Position numbers and translations under genes: made by a program. From an uncultured Collinsella sp. (GTDB taxonomy: Bacteria; Actinomycetota; Coriobacteriia; Coriobacteriales; Coriobacteriaceae), in assembly GCA_958346165.1 (NCBI GenBank), contig CATVQO010000116.1, positions 1-5,291 on the forward strand: DNA of 5,291 nt. The letters run 5' to 3'. This document shows positions 1-5,291 of this stretch, one piece after another. The notes under the pieces were generated by a model that was given only the letters and a program-made list of their open reading frames with translations, did not search any database and was not told the DNA's origin. Within the stretch, counting starts at the first letter, position 1. Every line of letters starts with the position of its first letter.

Positions 1-89
1 CGAGCCTGTGCATCATCGGCCGTCACATGGACAAGGATGCGCTCATCGCCTCCCTCGATGCCTGCCTGACCGACTGGCACCGCGCCTAG
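1..89 (+). CDS. C-terminal end of a CobW-family GTP-binding protein (5' partial)
   Basis: The reading frame is open from the left edge (first whole codon at base 3) to TAG at 87-89 and gives 28 residues, including CIIGRHMDKDALIASLDACL. The pattern 'IGR-x-hydrophobic-D-x2-x-L-x3-L-D-A-C-L' is how the C-terminal domain of CobW/COG0523 proteins usually ends. Members of that family are P-loop GTPases that act as metal chaperones or metal-insertion factors, commonly for zinc or cobalamin cobalt. The GTPase domain and its motifs lie outside the window, so neither the metal nor the full length can be judged. A strong terminator follows 39 bases after the stop, which fits the end of a transcription unit. 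The assignment rests on a short tail only; another protein with a similar ending is possible. Confidence 0.55.
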   Translation, partial: SLCIIGRHMDKDALIASLDACLTDWHRA

Positions 90-128
90 GTTTATCCAAG
101 CGGGTATTTTTCCGCCTGCGTAACCACT

Positions 129-163
129 AAACCACCACGAAGGTGCCCTTCGTGGTGGTTTTT
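129..163 (+). terminator. Rho-independent terminator, 15-bp perfect stem
   Basis: Bases 129-143 (AAACCACCACGAAGG) pair perfectly with 147-161 around a TGC triloop, and the stem runs into a T run at 159-163. It lies 39 bases after the stop of the CobW-like gene and is the natural end of that transcript. The other strand also begins its stem with an A run, but no minus-strand gene ends here. The hairpin finishes only 21 bases before the trmL start, so it may also sit in the trmL leader if that gene's promoter is upstream. Confidence 0.85.
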
Positions 164-174
164 CGTTCTGAGCC

Positions 175-180
175 AAGGAG
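175..180 (+). promoter_or_regulatory. Ribosome binding site of trmL, decides the start
   Basis: AAGGAG lies 4 bases before ATG 185. The same frame is open from a GTG at 143, but that codon is inside the terminator stem and has no such site, and the extra 14 residues do not belong to the family. ATG 185 is therefore the start. Confidence 0.8.
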
Positions 181-184
181 ATTC

Positions 185-784
185 ATGTTCAACATTGTGC
201 TGTATGCGCCCGAGATTCCGGCCAATACGGGCAATATCGGCCGCACTTGCGTGGTTACCGGCGCCCGTCTGCATCTGGTGGAGCCGCTGGGGTTTTCACT
301 CGACGACAAGACGGTACGTCGCGCCGGCCTGGGCTACTGGCAAAACTTGGACGTGACGACCTATGCCGGCTGGGAGGATTTCCTTGCGCGCAACGGCCTC
401 TCCCCTGCCGACGAGCACCTACATCTGTTGACCAAAAAGGCACGCCGCACCTATGCGCAAAGCACCTACCGCGACGGCGACTACTTGGTCTTTGGCAGCG
501 AGAGCTCGGGCATTCCCGAGCCACTGCTTGCCGCGGCGCCCGAGCGTTGCGAGCGCATCCCCATGCTGCGCGATTGCGACTCACTCGATAACGCCGAGGC
601 TTGGGAAGCCCACGAAGAATCGCTGGGGCATACCGAGGACAGCCACGAAGCCATCCTTCGGCAGGATATCTGCGGTAACTTCATCGACCCGGACGACTAC
701 CGCATCAGCGCACTCAACCTTTCCAACAGCGCCGCCATCGTCCTCTACGAAGCCTTGCGCCAGGCAGGCTTTCCGGGAATGTGA
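185..784 (+). CDS. trmL: tRNA (cytidine(34)-2'-O)-methyltransferase TrmL, with an insertion
   Basis: This 199-aa cytoplasmic enzyme of the SPOUT (SpoU/TrmH) superfamily should transfer a methyl group from S-adenosylmethionine to the ribose 2'-OH of the wobble nucleotide 34 of certain leucine tRNAs. The family hallmarks are visible: the N-terminal FNIVLYAPEIPANTGNIGRT (residues 2-21), LHLVEPLGF (29-37), the SAM-site motif VFGSESSGIP (102-111), RIPML (124-128), and the knot motif LNLSNSAAIVLYEALRQAGF (177-196). E. coli TrmL has about 157 residues. The extra length is almost all a block at about 130-171, rich in Asp and Glu, placed between RIPML and the LNLSNS motif, that is, inside the trefoil-knot region. 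The protein ends FPGM, shorter than the usual tail, and its stop lies inside a palindromic repeat. The start is set by AAGGAG at 175-180. Family assignment is firm; exact tRNA targets are inferred from homologues. Confidence 0.93.
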   Translation: MFNIVLYAPEIPANTGNIGRTCVVTGARLHLVEPLGFSLDDKTVRRAGLGYWQNLDVTTYAGWEDFLARNGLSPADEHLHLLTKKARRTYAQSTYRDGDYLVFGSESSGIPEPLLAAAPERCERIPMLRDCDSLDNAEAWEAHEESLGHTEDSHEAILRQDICGNFIDPDDYRISALNLSNSAAIVLYEALRQAGFPGM

Positions 785-811
785 CAAAGGGACTGTCCCT
801 TTGTCACATTC
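777..811. repeat. Perfect 35-nt palindrome, copy 1 (17-bp arms)
   Basis: Bases 777-793 and 795-811 are perfect reverse complements around the single base T794. The inner 19 bases, CAAAGGGACTGTCCCTTTG, are identical to those of the copy at 2034-2068. The repeat includes the last codon and TGA stop of trmL (779-784). No T run follows, so it is not a textbook intrinsic terminator, although the RNA would fold strongly. It may be a terminator-like or transcript-protecting hairpin, or a copy of a dispersed palindromic repeat; the sequence does not decide between these. Confidence 0.9.
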
Positions 812-866
812 AAGCGCCACGCCGATGGCACACACGCCTAATCGATGCTCTAGATAAAGAGCCCTC

Positions 867-904
867 ACTTTTAATCAGAATTAACTAAAGTAAAATGAAG
901 TTAA
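867..904 (+). promoter_or_regulatory. Possible promoter and operator of ATPase A in an AT-rich stretch
   Basis: The segment from about 865 to 905 is strikingly AT-rich for this DNA. TAAAAT at 891-896 could be a -10 box (one mismatch to TATAAT), giving a leader of about 25 bases before GTG 929. The best -35 candidate 16 bases upstream, TTTTAA at 869-874, is poor. TTAACT (881-886) and AGTTAA (899-904) form an inverted repeat spaced by 12 bases that brackets the -10 box, where a repressor could bind. Placement is inferred; a weak or activator-dependent promoter would also fit. Confidence 0.35.
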
Positions 905-916
905 ACGACGGTGTGA

Positions 917-922
917 AAGGAG
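917..922 (+). promoter_or_regulatory. Ribosome binding site of ATPase A (GTG start)
   Basis: AAGGAG, inside the longer purine run AAAGGAGAG (916-924), stands 6 bases before GTG 929. It supports the GTG as start; no in-frame ATG gives a full N-terminus, and the next in-frame Met is residue 57, after the Walker A motif. Confidence 0.75.
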
Positions 923-928
923 AGCCTT

Positions 929-2029
929 GTGGAATATCTCGAGAACCCGTTTACCCCCAGTTTTGGCGAGGTTCCTGCCCATCTCGCTGGCAGACAACAG
1001 ATTATTCGGGATTTGGACCGTGCCTTCTTGAGCCAGCGCAGGCGCCCAGAATTAACCTCGATCTTCTCAGGCGCGCGTGGAACCGGTAAAACCGCTCTCA
1101 TGTCGTCGCTCGCGACAAGGGCGGAATCCCACGGCTGGATTGCCGTAAAGACGACCGCGCTCCCGGGAATGCTTGAGGAAATCGAGCTCGGGGCGAAACG
1201 TGCTGCCGGCCATCTTATCGACCCGTCCAACCACTTCGAAGTCACCGGTCTCGGAATTGCACCGCTCGGCAGCATCGAGGTCAGTCGCGTTCACGATGCC
1301 TCAACCTGGCGTTATCGCATGAGCGACATCATCGACCAGCTCAACGAGGCGGGCACCGGTCTGCTCGTCACGGTTGACGAGGTGGACCCGACACTCAACG
1401 AGATGATTCAGCTCGCAGCGACGTATCAGCACTTTGTGACCGATGGGAAACGCGTCGCTCTGCTCATGGCGGGACTTCCCAACAACGTATCGACGCTACT
1501 GAACCACAAGACGGTCTCGTTCCTTCGCCGCGCCCAACAATATCATCTGGGCCGCATTGCCGACTATGACGTGCGCGAGGCCTTGATTCGCACAATCCAG
1601 GAAAACGATCGCCTGGCAGATGCTGAGGGAATCGATCGAGCCGTTCGCTCGATCTCTGGTTTTCCCTTCCTATTGCAACTCGTAGGCTACCGTGCCTGGG
1701 ACCTCACAAGCGATTCGAAGGAAATCTCGTCACGCGACTTTGACCTGGGAATCAAAATCGCGCGCGACGAGATGGACGACCGAATCCTCGCGGCAACCTA
1801 TCGGGAACTCACGGCAGAGGACAAGCGATTCCTCATCGCCATGCTCGATGACGAGGAAGAGTCCACCACCGCTGACCTTGTCGAGCGCCTTAAGCGTTCG
1901 CCGCAGCAGGTCTCCCGCTACCGACGCCGCATGATAGACGCCGGCATCATCGGGGAGCGAGGGCGAGGGCTCGTCGCATTTGAATTGCCATTCTTCCGCG
2001 ACTATCTCGCAGCTCAATGCGTGAAATAG
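929..2029 (+). CDS. AAA-type ATPase with C-terminal winged helix (ATPase A)
   Basis: This 366-aa soluble protein has no signal peptide or membrane segment. It opens with NPFTPSFGEVPAHLAGR (6-22), a lead-in I associate with actinobacterial orphan AAA ATPases of the AAA_16/Orc1-Cdc6-like kind. Walker A is GARGTGKT (48-55) and Walker B is LLVTVDEVD (145-153, with acidic pair D150-E151). A sensor-1-like strand LLMAGLP (178-184), a conserved FLRRAQQ (198-204) with possible arginine-finger residues, and a lid GFPFLLQLVGY (244-254) follow. Residues about 290-360 look like a winged helix (STTADLVERLKRSPQQVSRY as helix-turn-helix core, then RGLVAFELPFFRDYL as wing), suggesting DNA binding. The gene has its own AT-rich upstream region and converges on the UvrA2-like gene. 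ATPase B at 4576-5291 is a relative, sharing AGLP, FLRRAQQ and QLVGY in order. ATP binding is well supported; the biological job is unknown, and a regulator, a DNA remodeller or a defence component are all possible. Confidence 0.85.
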   Translation: MEYLENPFTPSFGEVPAHLAGRQQIIRDLDRAFLSQRRRPELTSIFSGARGTGKTALMSSLATRAESHGWIAVKTTALPGMLEEIELGAKRAAGHLIDPSNHFEVTGLGIAPLGSIEVSRVHDASTWRYRMSDIIDQLNEAGTGLLVTVDEVDPTLNEMIQLAATYQHFVTDGKRVALLMAGLPNNVSTLLNHKTVSFLRRAQQYHLGRIADYDVREALIRTIQENDRLADAEGIDRAVRSISGFPFLLQLVGYRAWDLTSDSKEISSRDFDLGIKIARDEMDDRILAATYRELTAEDKRFLIAMLDDEEESTTADLVERLKRSPQQVSRYRRRMIDAGIIGERGRGLVAFELPFFRDYLAAQCVK

Positions 2030-2033
2030 GTAT

Positions 2034-2068
2034 CAATGAGGCAAAGGGACTGTCCCTTTGCCTCATTG
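2034..2068. repeat. Perfect 35-nt palindrome, copy 2 (17-bp arms)
   Basis: Bases 2034-2050 and 2052-2068 are perfect reverse complements around T2051. The repeat fills the 40-base gap between the ATPase A stop (2027-2029) and the UvrA2-like stop (TAG read from 2072 to 2070), leaving 4 bases on one side and 1 on the other. Compared with copy 1, three of the 17 pairs differ and each change is matched on the opposite arm. The position suits a hairpin that ends or protects transcripts from both strands. There is no clear T run on either side, so intrinsic termination is not proven. Confidence 0.9.
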
Positions 2069-2069
2069 T

Positions 2070-4565
2070 CTATAGGTAGCGGCCAGTAACGCTCTTGGGG
2101 CAGGCAGCGATATCCGTCGGCGTGCCGGCACAGACGATTTGCCCGCCCGCGTCGCCACCGCCCGGGCCCATGTCGATCACGTAATCGGCGTTACGGATAA
2201 GGTCGAGATCGTGTTCGATCACGATGACTGTGGCGCCCTTGGCAACGAGGCCGTCGAACACGCTCAGCAACACCTGAACATCGAGCGGATGCAGGCCGAT
2301 CGTGGGTTCGTCGAACACGAATACAGCATCATCCTGCACGCGGCCCATCTCGCTCGCAAGCTTTAGACGCTGCGCCTCGCCGCCCGAAAGCGCCGGCGTG
2401 GGCTCACCGAGCGTGAGATAACCCAAGCCCAGGTCGTGTAAGGTCTGCAAGCGCGCCTGAACCTTCTTGAGTCCCACCGTGGCGTCGAGCGCCTCATCCA
2501 CACTCATATCCATGAGCTGCGGCAACGTCAGCAAGCTCCCGTCCTTGCCCTCACGATGGATACGCGAAGCCGCGTCCGCATAACGCGAACCGCGACATGC
2601 CGGGCAGACGATCTCGACATCGGGCAAAAACTGCACATCGAGCGATATCGAGCCCGTGCCATCGCACGTAGGGCAGCGCAAGGCACCGGTGTTGTAGCTA
2701 AAGGCACCCGCCTTGTAGCCGGCCGCCTTGGCCTCGGGCGTACGGGCGAAGGCGCGGCGCAGCTCGTCATGGATGTCAGCATAGGTCGCTACCGTCGAGC
2801 GCACGTTGGCGCCGATGGGCGTGGCGTCAATCAGGTTGGCGCGGGCAATGCCCTCGGCATCGACCCAACGCACGTGCCCCGGCAGACGCTCGCCATCTGC
2901 TTGCGCCTTGAGTGCCGGAATGAGCGTCTCGAGCACCAACGTCGTCTTACCCGAACCCGAAACGCCCGTCACCGCGACCAAGCGGCCGCGCGGGATATCG
3001 ACTTCGAGCGGTTTTACGGTATGGATGGCATCGGTTGCCATGCGGATGTGGCCCTGGTCGAACATCTCCTCGTCAGTCACCTGCGGGCGCAAGCGCTTGG
3101 GGTCTGCGCGCAAAAACGGCGCGATGCGACTGCTCTGCGATTGCTCGACCTCGTCTACCGTACCGGCAGCGATCACGTTACCGCCGCCCGCTCCGGCAAC
3201 GGGGCCCATCTCGACAAGATAGTCGGCTTCCGCCAGTACGCGCGTATCGTGGTCGACAACAACCACGGTGTTGCCGTCATCCACCAGATCGCGCATCACG
3301 CCCACCAAGCCGTCGACATTGGCGGGATGCAAGCCGATCGAAGGCTCGTCCAGCACATAGAGCACGCCCGTCGACCGGTTGCGCACCACGCGGGCGAGCT
3401 GCACACGCTGGCGCTCACCCGTGGAGAGCGTGGCACCAGCGCGGTCGAGTGAAAGGTAATCGAGACCCAGGTCGACCAGACGACGGGCCGCGCTCAAAAA
3501 CGAATCGCAGATATCCGCCGCCATGGGCCGCATCTCGGGCGGCAAGGATGCGGGCACCCCGCGCACCCACTCAATCGCCTCGCCCAGCGTCATGGCCGCG
3601 GCCTGCGCCAGATTGATACCGCGCACTTGGGGCTGGCGCGCAGCCTCGGAAAGACGCGTACCACCACAGTCGCGGCATGGCCCCTCGCGCAAAAAGCGCG
3701 CAACGCGTTTGAGGCCCTTGTCGTCCTTAACCTTGGCGAGCGCATTCTCAACGGTATAGACGGCGTTGTAATAGGTAAAGTCGAGCGGCGTGGCGCCCTC
3801 GCCGTTTTTGGGAACGTAGAGAATGTGCTTCTTAACCGCCGGGCCGTGGAACACGATATCGCGCTCTTGAGGCGTGAGCTGGTTAAACGGCACGTCGGTG
3901 CGCACGCCCATCTCGCCGGCTACCTGCTTCATCAGATCCCACATGAGCGTGCCCCAAGGAAGCACCGCGCCCTCGTTGATAGTCTTTGACTCGTCGGGCA
4001 CCAGGCTCGCCTCGTCCACCTCGCGCATAACGCCGGTGCCGCCACAAGTGGGACACGCGCCGCCGCTGTTAAAGGCAAGGTCCTCGGCGCTCGGGGCGTA
4101 GAACTCGCGGCCGCATGCGGGACACGTGAGCGACAGGCCTGCGGCCACGTTAAGGCTCGGCTCCGCGCGCGCCCCGCAGTGCGGGCACACGTGATGGGCG
4201 CAACGGCTAAAGAGCAGACGCAGGCTATTGTTGAGCTCTGTCATGGTGCCAAAAGTGGAACGCACGCCCGGCACGCTCGGACGCTGGTGTAGCGCGAGCG
4301 CCGCCGGCACGTGCAAGACCTCATCCACCTGGGCATGTTCGGCCTGCGTCAGACGACGGCGAGTATAGGTGCTGAGCGCCTCCAGGTAACGGCGCGAGCC
4401 CTCGGCGTAAAGAACGCCCAGTGCCAGCGAACTCTTGCCCGAACCCGACACGCCGGCAATGCCTACGAGCTTTCCCAGCGGGATATCTATATCGATGCCC
4501 TTGAGGTTATGGACGCGCGCGCCACGCACCTCGATAGCCTGCGGGCTCATCTTCTGTTCCGTCAT
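2070..4565 (-). CDS. UvrA-like twin-ABC ATPase lacking the UvrB-binding domain (class II, UvrA2-like)
   Basis: From ATG 4565 the product has 831 residues; GTG 4574 (834 aa) and ATG 4550 (826 aa) are other possible starts. I prefer 4565 because AGGGTG stands 6 bases ahead and the protein then begins close to the usual IEVRGARVHNLKGIDIDIP. Nucleotide-binding half 1 has Walker A GVSGSGKSS (38-46), RSTFGTMTE (102-110), signature LSTGERQR (380-387), Walker B VLYVLDEP (401-408) and switch His439. Half 2 has Walker A GVSGSGKTT (534-542), signature LSGGEAQR (726-733), Walker B VFVFDEP (748-754) and His785. Zinc cysteines occur as CPHC 127-130, CPAC 148-151, CPTC 171-174, C297/C300, and the UvrA-type finger C631-C634-C654-C657. 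Full UvrA has about 940 residues; here only about 40 residues separate CPHC from CPTC, so the UvrB-binding domain is missing. Class II UvrAs have been linked to DNA damage or resistance to DNA-binding drugs. Half 1 has Thr in place of Gly in the signature. The gene lies just downstream of ATPase B, apparently in one operon. Confidence 0.92.
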   Translation of the reverse strand: MTEQKMSPQAIEVRGARVHNLKGIDIDIPLGKLVGIAGVSGSGKSSLALGVLYAEGSRRYLEALSTYTRRRLTQAEHAQVDEVLHVPAALALHQRPSVPGVRSTFGTMTELNNSLRLLFSRCAHHVCPHCGARAEPSLNVAAGLSLTCPACGREFYAPSAEDLAFNSGGACPTCGGTGVMREVDEASLVPDESKTINEGAVLPWGTLMWDLMKQVAGEMGVRTDVPFNQLTPQERDIVFHGPAVKKHILYVPKNGEGATPLDFTYYNAVYTVENALAKVKDDKGLKRVARFLREGPCRDCGGTRLSEAARQPQVRGINLAQAAAMTLGEAIEWVRGVPASLPPEMRPMAADICDSFLSAARRLVDLGLDYLSLDRAGATLSTGERQRVQLARVVRNRSTGVLYVLDEPSIGLHPANVDGLVGVMRDLVDDGNTVVVVDHDTRVLAEADYLVEMGPVAGAGGGNVIAAGTVDEVEQSQSSRIAPFLRADPKRLRPQVTDEEMFDQGHIRMATDAIHTVKPLEVDIPRGRLVAVTGVSGSGKTTLVLETLIPALKAQADGERLPGHVRWVDAEGIARANLIDATPIGANVRSTVATYADIHDELRRAFARTPEAKAAGYKAGAFSYNTGALRCPTCDGTGSISLDVQFLPDVEIVCPACRGSRYADAASRIHREGKDGSLLTLPQLMDMSVDEALDATVGLKKVQARLQTLHDLGLGYLTLGEPTPALSGGEAQRLKLASEMGRVQDDAVFVFDEPTIGLHPLDVQVLLSVFDGLVAKGATVIVIEHDLDLIRNADYVIDMGPGGGDAGGQIVCAGTPTDIAACPKSVTGRYL

Positions 4566-4575
4566 CTTTATCACC

Positions 4576-5291
4576 CTACTCGTGCCATAAAATGCGATCG
4601 CGAATGTACTCGCCCAGCATGGGCACGGTAAACCGGACGAGGCCGTATCCGGCAGCCTCGATGACGCGCTCGCGAATCAGGCTTGCGCGATATTTACTCG
4701 CCCAGCTCTGGGTACGCTCGCAGCGCTCAATGATATCCGCCATGCGCGTCGGCTTGCCCTCGTCAACCGCCATGGCCTCGATAAAAAGGCGCTGTGGACT
4801 GCGCAGCCCGTAATACAGGGGCGCGTCAACCGCTTCATAGAACTCGGAGACGGCATCCGCATGGCCATCCTCGACATCGCGCCTTTCGATGACCTGTGAG
4901 CCACGTCGGACAGCAGAGCGCCACATGTAATAGCCCACCAGCTGAACCATATAGGGATGCCCCATGCTCTTGCGTGCCGCAAGGTCCGCTGTCTCCGCGT
5001 CAACGTAAAGACCAGCGTCTTTGACCGTCTGGATATATGAATCGCGCACCTTGGGCAAAGATATCGCCCCCAACGTACGCTGCTGGGCACGCCGCAAAAA
5101 CGTCACGCTCGGCTCTTCGAGCAGATCGTCAACCATACTGGGTAAGCCGGCGAACACCAGCGCAAGACCGCGCTGGTCGCTATCGGACAAGCCCGTGGCA
5201 TCCTGGTCTCCGAGCACCTGCTGATAGAGAACGGCAAGAGCCGCCAGTTCCTCGATAGACGCCGATTGCGCCTCGTCAATCGCAAACAGTA
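4576..5291 (-). CDS. AAA-type ATPase with C-terminal winged helix (ATPase B), N-terminus outside window
   Basis: The frame is open from the right edge to TAG (4578-4576), giving 237 visible residues. No start should be called inside: the open frame continues upstream of the internal GTG at 5217 and encodes the Walker B motif LFAIDEAQ right at the edge. Further on come VFAGLP and FLRRAQQ (bases 5100-5080), a lid GHPYMVQLVGYYMW, and a winged-helix-like end with RMADIIERCERTQSWASKYR and YGLVRFTVPMLGEYIRD. These match ATPase A motif by motif and in the same order, so the two are relatives, though clearly diverged. Walker A should lie just outside the window. The stop is 10 bases from the preferred start of the UvrA2-like gene (1 base from the alternative GTG), so the pair is probably co-transcribed and translationally coupled, with a promoter beyond the right edge. 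Specific function is unknown; DNA binding is inferred from the winged helix. Confidence 0.85.
   Translation of the reverse strand, partial: LFAIDEAQSASIEELAALAVLYQQVLGDQDATGLSDSDQRGLALVFAGLPSMVDDLLEEPSVTFLRRAQQRTLGAISLPKVRDSYIQTVKDAGLYVDAETADLAARKSMGHPYMVQLVGYYMWRSAVRRGSQVIERRDVEDGHADAVSEFYEAVDAPLYYGLRSPQRLFIEAMAVDEGKPTRMADIIERCERTQSWASKYRASLIRERVIEAAGYGLVRFTVPMLGEYIRDRILWHE

Noticed and set aside
100..115. GCGG...CCGC pairing around a TATTTTT run as a second terminator or promoter
   Set aside because: Only 4 bp pair, and TATTTT has no acceptable -35 box at the right distance.
143..184. Upstream GTG start for trmL giving a 213-aa protein
   Set aside because: The GTG is inside the terminator stem, lacks a ribosome site, and the added residues do not match the family; ATG 185 has AAGGAG 4 bases ahead.
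453..857. Plus-strand open frame overlapping trmL in another frame
   Set aside because: The translation is low-complexity and Ser/Thr/Pro/Arg-rich, overlaps the conserved trmL frame, and runs through the palindrome; there is no sign of a real protein.
847..872. Small hairpin GCTCT-agataa-AGAGC followed by a TTTT run
   Set aside because: The stem is only 5 bp and the T run begins 6 bases after it; too weak to call a terminator.
2556..3452. Long plus-strand open frame of 298 codons
   Set aside because: It lies wholly antisense to the strongly conserved UvrA2-like coding region, and its translation is Arg/His/Ala-rich with no recognisable motif, as expected for a shadow frame in GC-rich DNA.
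4576..5217. Internal GTG at 5217 as the start of ATPase B
   Set aside because: The frame stays open upstream to the window edge and encodes the conserved Walker B motif there, so the gene is partial.
1..5291. CRISPR array, tRNA, rRNA, transposase or integrase genes
   Set aside because: I looked on both strands and found no spaced direct repeats, tRNA-like cloverleaf or recombinase motifs.

Overview
The window looks like chromosomal DNA from a GC-rich actinobacterium, most likely a Coriobacteriia member such as Collinsella. The clues are GC-rich codon use, AAGGAG ribosome sites, and near-identical long palindromes around CAAAGGGAC-T-GTCCCTTTG next to stop codons, which I associate from memory (unchecked) with that group. 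No mobile element, CRISPR array, tRNA or rRNA is visible.

Layout from left to right: (1) the last 28 codons of a plus-strand gene whose end resembles the C-terminal domain of CobW-family GTPases; (2) a strong hairpin terminator at 129-163; (3) trmL on the plus strand, a tRNA wobble-position 2'-O-methyltransferase of the SPOUT fold with an internal insertion of about 40 residues; (4) a 35-nt palindrome that contains the trmL stop codon, then an AT-rich stretch with a weak possible promoter; (5) a 366-aa AAA-type ATPase with a C-terminal winged helix (ATPase A, plus strand); (6) a second 35-nt palindrome filling almost all of the 40-nt gap between convergent genes; (7) a UvrA-like twin-ABC protein of about 831 aa on the minus strand, without the UvrB-binding domain, so class II (UvrA2-like); (8) directly upstream of it and nearly touching it, the C-terminal two thirds of a second AAA-type ATPase (ATPase B, minus strand), cut by the window edge.

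The main point is that ATPases A and B belong to the same family and flank the UvrA2-like gene. ATPase B and the UvrA2-like gene form an apparent operon. UvrA2 proteins cannot be assumed to act with UvrB and have been linked to tolerance of DNA-binding drugs. A partnership between such a protein and a winged-helix AAA ATPase is a testable idea but is not shown by the sequence alone. The left end (CobW-like, trmL) looks like ordinary housekeeping sequence.
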